From Zoogloea sp041908905 (lineage in GTDB: Bacteria > Pseudomonadota > Gammaproteobacteria > Burkholderiales > Rhodocyclaceae), in NCBI RefSeq assembly GCF_041908905.1, contig NZ_JAYREK010000001.1, positions 186,001 to 250,000 on the forward strand: a stretch of 64,000 bases of DNA, in the 5' to 3' direction. Positions 12,666-21,089 of the stretch are shown piece after piece. A program made the position numbers and the translations under genes. The notes under the pieces were generated by a model. The model saw only the letters and a program-made list of their open reading frames with translations. It was not told the DNA's origin and did not search any database. The first letter of the stretch is position 1. Each line of letters begins with the position of its first letter.

Positions 12666-13742
12666 TCAGACGGGCGCCGCCGCCGCTTGTTCCATCGCCG
12701 TCTCGAAGAACTGCCAGGCCAGGCGCAGGGCATCGGGCCCGCCGGGGTCGGAGAAGGCCTGGCCGGCCGCACCGCCGCTCCAGGCGTGCCCCAGGCCCTC
12801 CACGCGGAGCTGGCGCACGACCAGCCGGCGGCCGCACTTCCAGTCGCGGCGGGCGACACTGCGCCGGCGGCCCCGGCGGATCGCCCCGGCCGTCTCCCGG
12901 ACCCGTGCCCCCGCGGGGAGCAGGTCCAGCCACAGCGCCGCGGCGGCCTCGGCGTTGTCGAAGGCCACTACCGGGTCGCGATCGCCGTGGATCAGCAGCA
13001 AGGGCGGCAGGCGACGCCCGGCGAGGCGCAGGGCGATCGCCTCGGCATCGGGGGAGCGGCGGCCGCGCATCGCCTGGCCGGCCTGCAGGGGCGTGCGGGC
13101 GCTGGCCGGCGCGGCCCCGGAGTGGCTACCCACCGCGCAGAAGCGCTCCGGGTGACGCAGGGCCAGGGTCAGCGCCATCGCCCCGCCGGCCGACAGGCCG
13201 AGGGCAAACAACGGCCCGCCGACCCGGGGGTGGGTCTGCACGACGTGGTCGATGAGGGCGATCAGGGTCTGCGTCTCCAGCCCGACCCGCGCCTCGCTGC
13301 CGAACCAGTTCCAGCAGCGCTGGGGGTTGGCGTCCTGGCCCTGCTCGGGCAGCAGCACCGCGAAGCCGTGGGCGCGGGCCACCACGGCCGCGCGGGTGAC
13401 GGCCGCGAAGGCCGCGCTGTCCTGGGCGCAGCCGTGGAGCAGCACCAGCAGCGGCAAGGGCTTCCTGGCCGTCGCGCCCACCGGGACGAACAGCCGCCAG
13501 CGCCGCAGGGCGAGCGGCCCGAGGCCCCAGCGCCCCTCATACCAGCGCCCGCCCGCCACCGCGCCCGGCGCGTCGGTGGGGGTGGCCACCGCCGACAGCA
13601 CGCGCCCGGCCTGCTCGGCCAGCTTGCCGCCGGCCTCCACGCCCTGGCGGGTCGCCGCCCGGCCGATGCGCGCCGACTGGCGCACGCCGGCCCGGGTGAG
13701 TTTGAACAGGGCGGCCAGCACGGGGGACTTGCGACGGCTCAT
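12666..13742 (-). CDS. PHB depolymerase family esterase
   Basis: This 358-residue alpha/beta hydrolase has the oxyanion-type segment LLHGCAQD, nucleophile Ser184 in GLSAGG, and the late histidine region GLGHAWSGG, as in the LpqC/PhaZ esterase family. There is no signal peptide, so it is probably intracellular, and its neighbour is a phasin gene, which fits mobilisation of stored polyhydroxyalkanoate. It starts at ATG 13742 just below the phasin terminator. The gene downstream (ADP-ribosylglycohydrolase) follows within 25 bp and may be co-transcribed. Confidence 0.86.
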   Translation of the reverse strand: MSRRKSPVLAALFKLTRAGVRQSARIGRAATRQGVEAGGKLAEQAGRVLSAVATPTDAPGAVAGGRWYEGRWGLGPLALRRWRLFVPVGATARKPLPLLVLLHGCAQDSAAFAAVTRAAVVARAHGFAVLLPEQGQDANPQRCWNWFGSEARVGLETQTLIALIDHVVQTHPRVGGPLFALGLSAGGAMALTLALRHPERFCAVGSHSGAAPASARTPLQAGQAMRGRRSPDAEAIALRLAGRRLPPLLLIHGDRDPVVAFDNAEAAAALWLDLLPAGARVRETAGAIRRGRRRSVARRDWKCGRRLVVRQLRVEGLGHAWSGGAAGQAFSDPGGPDALRLAWQFFETAMEQAAAAPV

Positions 13743-13762
13743 CGGCAGACTCCAGAAATGCA

Positions 13763-13784
13763 GAAAGGCCCCGAAGGGCCTTTC
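13763..13784 (-). terminator. Intrinsic terminator-like hairpin with UUCG loop after the phasin gene
   Basis: On the minus strand a 9-bp stem (GAAAGGCCC with GGGCCTTTC) closes a UUCG tetraloop, a very stable arrangement. Only a weak T-rich tail follows. It lies between the phasin stop and the esterase start and probably reduces read-through from the strongly expressed phasin gene. Confidence 0.7.
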
Positions 13785-13883
13785 CGGATCACCTCCGGCG
13801 GGGGTGATCCGCAAACTCGCCGGAGCGTCGCCCCCCCCGCAGCGGACTGGGGGGCCGGGCTACCGGGCAGGTTCATGTGCCTG

Positions 13884-14462
13884 TCAGGCAACCTTCAGGG
13901 CGGAGGCGGCAGCCTTGGCACCCTTTTCGACGTTCTCGACGGCGACGGCGGTGGCCTTCTCGACGCTGGCCTGGGCGGCGGCGGCAACCTGCTTGGCGGC
14001 CTTGGTGGCGCCTTCGTAGGCGGAGTTGGCGTTGGCCAGGGCGGCCTTCACGGCGGCGACGGCGGACTCGGAGCCGGCCGGGGCGTTCTTGAAGAGGGCC
14101 TCGACGGCGGTATCGAAGTTCTGGCCCAGCACGGAGGCTTCGGCTTCAACCAGCTTGGTCAGCTCTTCCTGGGTGTCGGCGCCGATCACGGACAGGCTGC
14201 GGCCGTAGGCAACGGACTTCTCGACGGACGGGGTCATGGCGCCGAGGCTGAGGGCGGCCAGGGCCTTCGGGTCCTTGGTGGCCATCACGGCCTTGGAGAA
14301 GGCGACGCTGTCGTCGAAGGCGGTGCGGGCGGTGGCCAGGTTCAGGGTGGCAACGCGCTCGGCGGCGGTGAACACGGTGGTCACGAAGGCGGAAGCGGAC
14401 TTCAGGCCGGCTTCAACGTTGGCCTTGCTGGCGGCGACGATTTGCTCGGGGGTTGCGGTCAT
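13884..14462 (-). CDS. Phasin family protein
   Basis: 192 residues, almost entirely alpha-helical and rich in Ala, Val, Lys and Glu, with the phasin signature region (QIVAASKANVEAGLKSAS, LNLATARTAFDDS). Phasins coat polyhydroxyalkanoate granules and stabilise them. The GAGGAGATC ribosome site and strong helix-favouring codons suggest high expression. Its promoter region contains PhaR-like palindromes, and a PHA depolymerase-like gene lies downstream. Confidence 0.92.
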   Translation of the reverse strand: MTATPEQIVAASKANVEAGLKSASAFVTTVFTAAERVATLNLATARTAFDDSVAFSKAVMATKDPKALAALSLGAMTPSVEKSVAYGRSLSVIGADTQEELTKLVEAEASVLGQNFDTAVEALFKNAPAGSESAVAAVKAALANANSAYEGATKAAKQVAAAAQASVEKATAVAVENVEKGAKAAASALKVA

Positions 14463-14523
14463 GATGATCTCCTCACATGGGGTTGGGGTTGCGATCACCG
14501 AAGAAGATTCGGTATGGGTGTTA

Positions 14524-14577
14524 TGTTGCACCGCAACAAAATCAAATGCAAGCGTTTTTTGTGCGGCGCAGCAAAAA
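14524..14577. promoter_or_regulatory. Two TGC-N3-GCA palindromes upstream of the phasin gene (possible PhaR operators)
   Basis: 14524-14538 is a perfect TGTTGC-ACC-GCAACA inverted repeat. 14556-14577 is a second, imperfect one with the same TGC-N3-GCA core flanked by T5 and A5 tracts. PhaR-type repressors of phasin genes recognise TGC-N3-GCA cores. The sites lie 62-115 bp upstream of the phasin start. The assignment rests on the motif and the target gene only. Confidence 0.55.
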
Positions 14578-14619
14578 CTTTTCCAACCCCCATGCCAGCC
14601 TCCACATGCCCTCCGCCCG

Positions 14620-14937
14620 CTAGCCCAGCATGTCGTCCCGCAACTGGCGCAGGCCCTCGGGCATCGCCAGGGTTTCCTTGTCCCAGCCCTCGGCGACGAG
14701 CACGTCGTCGAGGCACTTTTCCATCTCGGCGTGCACCACGAGCAGGGACTGCATGATCCGCTCGTGGACACCCAGATCCTCCTTGCGAAGGGTGGTGCAA
14801 TCGAGCTGATACTGGTACAGCTCCCGCAGGCTGAGGATCTCCTGCGCCACCTGGGCCGGGCAGGCGCACATGCAGATCATGGCCTGCTCGATGATATGGG
14901 CGAGCTGTGAACTCTCGAAGACAACGGGTAGTTCCAT
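14620..14937 (-). CDS. Conserved hypothetical helical protein
   Basis: 105 residues, soluble, helical, with three Cys in a short span (CMCACPAQ). No known domain recognised. It lies directly upstream of the phasin promoter and 6 bp below the flavin-reductase-like gene, so it may be the last gene of a two-gene unit with it. Confidence 0.55.
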   Translation of the reverse strand: MELPVVFESSQLAHIIEQAMICMCACPAQVAQEILSLRELYQYQLDCTTLRKEDLGVHERIMQSLLVVHAEMEKCLDDVLVAEGWDKETLAMPEGLRQLRDDMLG

Positions 14938-14943
14938 GGCGGT

Positions 14944-15498
14944 TCAACCTTTCACGTCGAAGGCGTCGCCGGTGGCGAAGAACTGCCCGCCGGCCACATA
15001 GTGGATGCTGCGCTGCTCATCCCCCCCGAAATGCCAGCGCCCCGCGCTGAACACCGCCGGGTCGGCCCAGGCGGCGAGCACCTCGCCGAGGAAGAGGTCG
15101 TAGGCCTGCTGGATGTGCGGCTCGGGGATCACCCGGCACTCCAGCCAGCCGATGCAGCCCGCCGGCAGCGGCGCCGCCACCTGCGCGGCCGGGAGCGCCT
15201 CCAGCCCGAGGACCGCGAACTTGTCGCCGTCCCGCCCCGAGCGCGAGCCCACCGCCAGTACCTGGGCGGCGATCGCCCGGCCGGGCACCGCCAGCACGAA
15301 CTCGCCGGAGGCCTCGATCAGCTCGCGGGTGAAGGTTGTCCTGTCGATCACCACCGCCACCTTGGGCGGGTCGAAATCGAGGGGCATGTTCCAGGCCGCG
15401 GCCATCACGTTGCGCCGGCCACCGTGGGCGGACGACACGAGCACCGTGGGGCCGTGGTTGAGGAGGCGGTAGGACTGGGCCAGGGGAACGGGGATCAT
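14944..15498 (-). CDS. Flavin reductase-like FMN-binding split-barrel protein
   Basis: 184 residues of the flavin reductase (DIM6/NTAB) family: the N-terminal strand region VLVSSAHGGRRNVMAAAWNMPL and the SRSGRDGDKF segment match the FMN-binding fold. It probably reduces or binds FMN in the cytoplasm. Its partner oxygenase is not evident. No signal peptide. It lies 39 bp beyond the end of speD, on the same strand. Confidence 0.82.
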   Translation of the reverse strand: MIPVPLAQSYRLLNHGPTVLVSSAHGGRRNVMAAAWNMPLDFDPPKVAVVIDRTTFTRELIEASGEFVLAVPGRAIAAQVLAVGSRSGRDGDKFAVLGLEALPAAQVAAPLPAGCIGWLECRVIPEPHIQQAYDLFLGEVLAAWADPAVFSAGRWHFGGDEQRSIHYVAGGQFFATGDAFDVKG

Positions 15499-15537
15499 GG
15501 CGGGAATTCGGTGATGGGGAAAGGGATGGAAACCAGT

Positions 15538-15897
15538 TTAGCCCGCCCGGCCCCGGGCGAGTTCGCGCAGTTCCACCGAGCCGGCGGCCAGGGCCGCGGC
15601 AATCGCCTCGATGGCCTTCTCGGGGCGGGCGGCGCCGCACATGAACACGTCCACCGCGGCAAAACCGTGCTCGGGCCAGGTGTGGATGCTGATGTGGGAC
15701 TCCTGCAGCAGCAGCACGCCGGTGACGCCCAGGCCGGGGCCGAAGGGATGGAAGTGGCCTCCGACCGGGGTCGCGCCGGCGGCGTCGGCGGCGGCGCGCA
15801 GCAAGGCCTCGATAGCGGCGGGGTCGGCCAGGCGGCCGGGCGCGACGCCGTGGAAATCGGCCAGCAGGTGGCGGCCGCGGGGCTGGAAGGCGCTCAC
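15538..15897 (-). CDS. speD: S-adenosylmethionine decarboxylase proenzyme
   Basis: The 119-residue proenzyme contains LLQESHISIHTWPE, in which Ser67 becomes the pyruvoyl cofactor after self-cleavage, and a C-terminal VDVFMCG with the catalytic Cys. It makes decarboxylated AdoMet, the aminopropyl donor for spermidine-type synthesis. It starts at GTG 15897, overlapping the stop of the small upstream gene (GTGA). It is the last gene of the SPFH/DUF4178 operon, so it probably supplies this system rather than, or in addition to, general spermidine synthesis. Confidence 0.9.
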   Translation of the reverse strand: MSAFQPRGRHLLADFHGVAPGRLADPAAIEALLRAAADAAGATPVGGHFHPFGPGLGVTGVLLLQESHISIHTWPEHGFAAVDVFMCGAARPEKAIEAIAAALAAGSVELRELARGRAG

Positions 15898-16061
15898 TTG
15901 TGCCCGCCCCCGCCCGACGACCAGCCTCCCCCGCCGGACGAGCCGCTGCTGCCCCAGCTGCGGCTGGAGCCGCCGTTGCGGTCGGTGACGTGCTCCAGGT
16001 TGAGGAGGGTCACGAAGACCAGCACGATGAAGGCGAAGAAGATGTAAAACCCGCGGGACAT
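15894..16061 (-). CDS. 55-residue membrane protein with Gly/Ser-rich tail
   Basis: The frame between DUF4178 and speD encodes MSRGFYIFFAFIVLVFVTLL, then a short hinge and a tail of Gly, Ser, Trp and a terminal HK. One membrane helix (residues 5-22) is followed by a flexible outward or inward tail. It starts 3 bp after the DUF4178 stop region and ends overlapping the speD GTG, so coupled translation is likely. The length is too short for routine gene calling. No family assignment; similar small proteins with Gly-rich tails are seen beside DUF4178 genes (general knowledge, not checked). Confidence 0.72.
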   Translation of the reverse strand: MSRGFYIFFAFIVLVFVTLLNLEHVTDRNGGSSRSWGSSGSSGGGGWSSGGGGHK

Positions 16062-16064
16062 GGC

Positions 16065-17537
16065 TCAGTCGTCCATCCAGTCGGTGAACACCGGCAGCCA
16101 CAGCACGCCGATGGCGATCAGGATCAGCACCCAGCTGAAGAGCCCGCCGACCAGCGCGATGGGCACGTTGGTGAGCAGCACGAGGCCGGTGAACACCCAG
16201 GCCGGCGGGCGCAGCGCGGCCCGGTCGGGCTGGCCGGCGATCCGCGTGCCGATCTCCGGTGCCGCCGCGGCGAGCTTGCCGCCCTTGCCGAACCAGCCGT
16301 CCACGGTGCTCGCCGGCACCCGCTGGGCCAGGCTCCAGCCGAGCTCCGACGGGCTGCGCTCGCTGGTGAGCATGCCGCGGCTGCCCCGGTAGTCGGTGAG
16401 GCTCACCTTGTCGCCCACCTTGACCTGCCAGTTGAAGGCCCCGGCGGCGTGGATCACTTCGGCGCCGTAGGCCCGCAGCCGCGTGAAGGCGGCGCCGTCG
16501 AGACGCACCGCGCTGGCCGAGACCGCCTCGGGCCATGTGTCGAGCACCTTCACCCTGTCCCAGCTGTCGGCGGACTCCACCAGCCACAAGAAGCCCTGCC
16601 GCTCGCTGTAGAGCAGGTATTCGGTCCACTCGTCGGCGCCGCCCTGTGCCCGGCAGCGCAGCAGGCCGATGAGCAGCCAGCGGATGCCGTCGATGCGGGC
16701 CGCGTCGCCCAGGGCCAGGCTGGTCTTGACTTGGGCCTCGCGGCGGGCGCCCTCGAGGGCCAGCGCCGTGCCGCCGCCGGCATCGACGCGGGTGGCACAG
16801 GCCGGGCAGTGGAGCTGCTCGGCGACCCCCGGATGCCAGGCGATCGAGGCGCCGCAGGCCGGACAGGCCAGCGCCTCGGCAGCGCCCTTCAGGTGGCCGG
16901 CGCTGCGGGCGATCTCATCGGGCTCGCGCAGCAGCTGGCATTTGAGGTCGGCCAGCGTCACCGCCTTGCCCACGTAGCAGCGCGGCGGGCTGCCGTCGGA
17001 GTAATCGAGGGTCAGGAAACGGTGCGACTGCCGGTAGTCGGCCACCGTCGCCTCCCAGCCGGTGGCGACCCGGAACGGCAGCTCCCCCTCGCCGCCACAG
17101 CAGCGGGCCCGGCGCAGGTCGGCGGCGATGTAGTCGACACCGTCGTGCCGATAGTGGCCGCCGGGCACCAGCTGGTCGAAGGGCGGCGCGTCGTCGGCGA
17201 GGCCGGCGTCGAGGGTGAGCGCGTACTGGCCGGAGGCATCCGACAGCCAGCCGGCGCCGCCGTCGTCGAAGCCGACATACCACTCATTCCAGAAGCCGGC
17301 GCCATAACGCAGCTGGATGCGCCCGATCACCGTGAAGGCGCGGCCGGAATAAACGCCGGAGACGCCGACCCGCAGCGGCGAGTAGTCCTCGAGCACCGCC
17401 GACATCTTGCCTACGTCGCGCACCGCGTCGGCCTCCCGCAGCAGGGTGCTGTGGCAGTACTCGCAGACGGCGATCGCCGAGGTGGCCGAGCGGAAGGCCA
17501 CCTCGGCGCCGCAGGACGGGCAGGCGAGCTTGAACAT
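16065..17537 (-). CDS. DUF4178 protein with two zinc ribbons and C-terminal membrane helices
   Basis: The 490 residues are a duplicated unit: a zinc ribbon CPSCG...CEYC (6-28) plus a beta-rich DUF4178 domain (to about 210), then a second ribbon CPACG...CPAC (about 227-250) and a second DUF4178 domain (to about 410). Two membrane helices near the C-terminus (about 430-480) anchor it. DUF4178 proteins occur with SPFH, DUF350 and polyamine-biosynthesis genes in envelope-stress-type operons; biochemical function is unknown. It lies 52 bp below the SPFH gene and 3 bp before the small Gly-rich gene. Confidence 0.85.
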   Translation of the reverse strand: MFKLACPSCGAEVAFRSATSAIAVCEYCHSTLLREADAVRDVGKMSAVLEDYSPLRVGVSGVYSGRAFTVIGRIQLRYGAGFWNEWYVGFDDGGAGWLSDASGQYALTLDAGLADDAPPFDQLVPGGHYRHDGVDYIAADLRRARCCGGEGELPFRVATGWEATVADYRQSHRFLTLDYSDGSPPRCYVGKAVTLADLKCQLLREPDEIARSAGHLKGAAEALACPACGASIAWHPGVAEQLHCPACATRVDAGGGTALALEGARREAQVKTSLALGDAARIDGIRWLLIGLLRCRAQGGADEWTEYLLYSERQGFLWLVESADSWDRVKVLDTWPEAVSASAVRLDGAAFTRLRAYGAEVIHAAGAFNWQVKVGDKVSLTDYRGSRGMLTSERSPSELGWSLAQRVPASTVDGWFGKGGKLAAAAPEIGTRIAGQPDRAALRPPAWVFTGLVLLTNVPIALVGGLFSWVLILIAIGVLWLPVFTDWMDD

Positions 17538-17589
17538 GCTCAGGCCGGGCCCAGGCAGGCCCGTGGCGGGCGGTGCGGTGCCGGCACGC

Positions 17590-18615
17590 TCAACCGATCA
17601 GCTTCTTGATGATCTCGGCCTTGGCCGAGTCGTAGTCGGCCTGGGTCACCAGGCCCTTGTCGAGCAGGGCCTTGAGCTTGGCGAGGCGGGCTTCCGGGTC
17701 GTCGGCCGTCGGGGCAGGCGCCGACGCCACGGGAGCCGACCCAGCAGCCGGCGCGGGGCTGCCGCGCAGCGCGTCCATCATCACCTGCCCCATGCCCACG
17801 CCCGCGGCAAGACCGGCGCCGACGCCGGCCAGGCCGCCCTCGTTCCGGGCCGCCAGCGGAACCGCCTGGGCCACCTGGAAGCGGGTGTAGTCGCCCAGGT
17901 CGCCGACCATGCCCATCGAGATGCGCGCGTCGATGGCCTTCTGCAGCTCATCGGGCAGCGAGACGCTCTCGACGGCGAAGTTGTCCAGCGCCAGACCGTA
18001 ACGCTCGAAGGTGGACGTCATCGCCGCCCGCATCCGGTCGGACAGCAGGATCTGGTTGGCAGCCATGTCCACAAACGGCACGTCGGCGCCGCCCAGGGTG
18101 GCGCTCATCGTGGTGACGATGAGGTTGCGCAGCTGCTGCTCCAGCTCGTCCACCGTGTAGCGCTCGCGGGTGCCGCTGATCTCGGTGAAGAAGCTGCGCG
18201 GGTCGGCCAGCTTGTAGGAGTACATGCCGAAGGCGCGCAGGCGCACCATCCCGAAATCCTTGTCGCGGATCGTGACCGGCTGCGGCGTGCCCCACTTGCG
18301 GCCGAGCTGCAGGCGGGTGCTGAAGAAATACACGTCCGACTTGAAGGGCGACTCGAACAGCTTGTCCCAGTTTTTAAGGTTGGTGAGCAGCGGGATGGTC
18401 TGGGTGGTGAGGGTGTAGCGGCCCGGCCCGAACACGTCGGCCACCCGGCCCTCATTCACGAACACCGCCATCTGCGACTCGCGCACCGTGAGGCTGGCGC
18501 CATACTGGATTTCGAAGTCTTCCATCGGGTAGCGCCAGGCCAGCGTACCGTCGGAGTCCTCGTTCCACTGGATGACGTCGATGAACTGCTTCTTGATGAA
18601 AGCGCCGAGACTCAT
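17590..18615 (-). CDS. SPFH-domain protein with C-terminal SHOCT domain (YdjI-like)
   Basis: In 341 residues an SPFH/band-7-like core (about 1-250; FVNEGRVADVFGPGRYTLTT, and SMGMVGDLGDYTRFQ) is followed by a Pro/Ala linker and a short helical SHOCT module from about 305 (AKLKALLDKGLVTQADYDSA). The family is called virion core protein or YdjI. SPFH proteins form membrane-bound oligomers; here no N-terminal helix is present, so binding is likely peripheral. It overlaps the zinc-ribbon gene by 4 bp. Confidence 0.87.
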   Translation of the reverse strand: MSLGAFIKKQFIDVIQWNEDSDGTLAWRYPMEDFEIQYGASLTVRESQMAVFVNEGRVADVFGPGRYTLTTQTIPLLTNLKNWDKLFESPFKSDVYFFSTRLQLGRKWGTPQPVTIRDKDFGMVRLRAFGMYSYKLADPRSFFTEISGTRERYTVDELEQQLRNLIVTTMSATLGGADVPFVDMAANQILLSDRMRAAMTSTFERYGLALDNFAVESVSLPDELQKAIDARISMGMVGDLGDYTRFQVAQAVPLAARNEGGLAGVGAGLAAGVGMGQVMMDALRGSPAPAAGSAPVASAPAPTADDPEARLAKLKALLDKGLVTQADYDSAKAEIIKKLIG

Positions 18616-19085
18616 GGGTGCTCCTGATGTTGTTTATCCAGATAACGGGCGAGCGCCAGCCCACTGTAGCCGCGGCTGCGGGCCATGGCGATTTCGAGCA
18701 TCTCGTCGCCCATCAAGGCACCGCAACCCGGGCATTTGTCCCAGTGCGGCATGGCCTGACAGGTGGGCTCGCAGGCCTTGCGGATCTCCCAGTCGTAGCC
18801 GCAGGCCGGGCAGGCCGCCTGGGGCGGCGGATTGCGGCGGGTGAGGAACAGCTGGACGTAGATCGCGACCAGCAGACCGGCCACCACGGAGACCCACAGC
18901 TTGGACCCTGGCTCCGCACCACCGTCCGGCTCGAAGACGACCCACAAAAAGCCCGCCAACATGCCGCCGAGGACGCCCGCCAGCAGGGCCCGATTGCCCC
19001 GCGCTTCGTTGCGCCGCGCCAGCGCCTTGGCCTCGATTGCCTGGCGCGCGTATTCGGCGTCGACCGGCGGGATCACGACATGCAC
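18612..19085 (-). CDS. Membrane protein with C-terminal zinc ribbon
   Basis: 157 residues: a soluble N-terminus, two membrane helices (about 33-52 and 63-82), then a cytoplasmic zinc-ribbon-like region with CPACGYDW, CEPTC and CPGCG. It overlaps the DUF350 gene by 13 bp and the SPFH gene by 4 bp (ATGA). Likely an adaptor of the membrane complex. No named family recognised. Confidence 0.68.
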   Translation of the reverse strand: MHVVIPPVDAEYARQAIEAKALARRNEARGNRALLAGVLGGMLAGFLWVVFEPDGGAEPGSKLWVSVVAGLLVAIYVQLFLTRRNPPPQAACPACGYDWEIRKACEPTCQAMPHWDKCPGCGALMGDEMLEIAMARSRGYSGLALARYLDKQHQEHP

Positions 19086-19459
19086 GCTGCGTTAACAATG
19101 CCCACCACCAGCGCCACGGTGCCGGCGAAGGCCCCCGCCGCGACGTTGTTGCCGGCGAGCTGGTCGGGCAGCGCGGGCAGCAGCCGGGCCAGCAGCGCGT
19201 AGGTGAGCACCTGGGTGGCGAGGCCGGCCCCACCCCACAGCACGAACATGGGGTAGCTGTCGTTGTGCAGGATGCTGGAGGCCACCGTGAGCGAGAAGCC
19301 GAGGGTCGCCCCGCCAAACGACAGGGCCGGCGCGACGATGCCCTGGCGGATCAGGGCACGCTCGCAGAAGGGTGTCACGCGCAGGTAGATGGCGGCGAAC
19401 AGGGCCACCATCGCCAGGCCGGAGAGCAGGTGGATCAGGTAATTGTAGAAGGCTTCCAT
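19073..19459 (-). CDS. DUF350 (YjfL-like) membrane protein
   Basis: 128 residues with four membrane helices arranged as two repeats of the DUF350 unit, each with an acidic or polar residue inside a helix (LRVTPFCERALIRQG and GGATLGFSLTVASS). E. coli YjfL, in the PspA-like yjf operon, is of this family. I chose ATG 19459, preceded by GGGGAAAA. It is the first gene of the leftward operon and diverges from the spermidine-synthase-like gene with 82 bp between starts, where both promoters must lie. Confidence 0.82.
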   Translation of the reverse strand: MEAFYNYLIHLLSGLAMVALFAAIYLRVTPFCERALIRQGIVAPALSFGGATLGFSLTVASSILHNDSYPMFVLWGGAGLATQVLTYALLARLLPALPDQLAGNNVAAGAFAGTVALVVGIVNAACMS

Positions 19460-19541
19460 CGCGGTTTTCCCCGGTGACCGGGCCGTCATTTAGCCAGCTT
19501 TGCCTGTGCCGGGCAAGCGCATTCCGGGTACAGTCGGGCCC

Positions 19542-21089
19542 ATGTCACCCCCCGCCCCCGGCCTCCGGCCCGCCCGCTTCCCCGACCGGCTGCTGATCCT
19601 CTCCGTCTTCGTCGTCGCCTCCTGCGGGCTCGCCTACGAGCTGATCGCCGGGGCGCTGTCGAGCTACCTGCTGGGCGACTCGGTACTGCAGTTCTCGTCG
19701 ATCATCGGCTGCTACCTGTTCGCGATGGGGGTGGGCTCGCACCTCTCCAAGTATGTGGACGACCGCGACGTGCTGGCCCGCTTCATCGACATCGAGCTGC
19801 TGGTGGGGCTGCTCGGCGGGCTGTCGGCGACGCTGCTGTTCCTGCTCTTCGCGTGGATGTCGGCGCCCTTCCGCAGCGCGCTGTATGCGCTGGTGTTTGC
19901 GCTGGGGGTGCTGGTGGGCATGGAGATCCCGCTGGTGATGCGGGTGCTCAACGCCCGCCAGGCCAGCTTCAGCGAGCTGGTGAGCCGGGTGCTCACCTTC
20001 GACTACCTGGGCGCGCTGGTGGTGTCGCTGCTGTTCCCGCTGGTGCTGGCGCCCAAGCTGGGGCTGTCGCGTACCGGCTTCCTGTTCGGCATGGCCAACG
20101 TGGCGGTGGCGCTGTGGACGCTGTGGCATTACCGCGCCGAGATCCCCGGCCTGCGCCCACGCTTCTTGCGCGGGGTGCTGGTGATGGCCTTCCTGGCCGC
20201 CGGGCTGGCCGGCTCCGACCGGCTCACCCGCTGGGCCGAGAAGGGGCTGTTCGGCGACGAGGTGATCTTCGCCACCACCACGCCCTACCAGCGCCTGGTG
20301 GTGACCCGCTGGAAGGACGACACCCGGCTCTACATCAACGGCAACCTGCAATTCTCCAGCCGCGACGAGCACCGCTACCACGAGGCCCTGGTGCACCCGG
20401 CGCTGCAGAGCCTGCCGTGGGCGCGGCGGGCGCTGGTGCTGGGCGGCGGCGACGGACTGGCGGTGCGGGAGATCCTGCGCCACGCCAACATCGAGCAGGT
20501 CACCCTGGTGGACCTCGACCCGGCGATGACCGATCTGTTCACCCGCAACGCCGAGCTGGCGGCCCTCAACGCCGGCGCCCTGTCCGACCCGCGCGTGACG
20601 ATCATCAACGCCGACGCCGGCCAGTGGCTGGAGGACAACGCCGAGGTCTTCGACCTCATCATCGCCGACTTCCCCGACCCCTCCAGCTTCGGCCTCGGCA
20701 AGCTCTACTCGGTGCCGATCTACCGCCTGATGGCCCGCCACCTCGCCGAGAACGGCGCGCTGGTGGTGCAATCCACCTCGCCGTGGTTCGCCCCGCGGAG
20801 CTTCTGGTGCATCGACGCGACCCTGCGCGCGGCCGGCTTCAGCACCCACCCCTACCACGCGATGGTGCCGTCCTTCGGTGAATGGGGCTTCAACCTCGCC
20901 ATGAAGCGCCCCGGCTTCGTGCCGCCCACCCGCTACCGCGTGCCGACCCGCTTCCTCGACGCCGACAGCACGCGGCTGATGTTCAGCTTCCCGCCGGACA
21001 TGCGCCCGCTGCCGGTCGAGCCCAACCACCTCAACACCCAGGCCCTGGTGCATTACTTCGAGGAGGACTGGGGACGGGTGGTGCGGTGA
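19542..21089 (+). CDS. Membrane-embedded spermidine synthase-like protein
   Basis: The 515-residue protein is a fusion of six or seven N-terminal membrane helices (about 15-230) and a polyamine synthase domain (about 235-500). The latter has the AdoMet-type motif LGGGDGLAVREIL, acidic VDLDP, and the substrate-side segment ADFPDPSSFGLGKLYS, where classical SpeE has a DSTDP-type sequence. Thus aminopropyl transfer is plausible but the acceptor may not be putrescine. It diverges from the SPFH/DUF4178/speD operon, whose SpeD would supply its donor, and overlaps the FAD oxidoreductase gene by 4 bp (GTGA). Confidence 0.86.
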   Translation: MSPPAPGLRPARFPDRLLILSVFVVASCGLAYELIAGALSSYLLGDSVLQFSSIIGCYLFAMGVGSHLSKYVDDRDVLARFIDIELLVGLLGGLSATLLFLLFAWMSAPFRSALYALVFALGVLVGMEIPLVMRVLNARQASFSELVSRVLTFDYLGALVVSLLFPLVLAPKLGLSRTGFLFGMANVAVALWTLWHYRAEIPGLRPRFLRGVLVMAFLAAGLAGSDRLTRWAEKGLFGDEVIFATTTPYQRLVVTRWKDDTRLYINGNLQFSSRDEHRYHEALVHPALQSLPWARRALVLGGGDGLAVREILRHANIEQVTLVDLDPAMTDLFTRNAELAALNAGALSDPRVTIINADAGQWLEDNAEVFDLIIADFPDPSSFGLGKLYSVPIYRLMARHLAENGALVVQSTSPWFAPRSFWCIDATLRAAGFSTHPYHAMVPSFGEWGFNLAMKRPGFVPPTRYRVPTRFLDADSTRLMFSFPPDMRPLPVEPNHLNTQALVHYFEEDWGRVVR

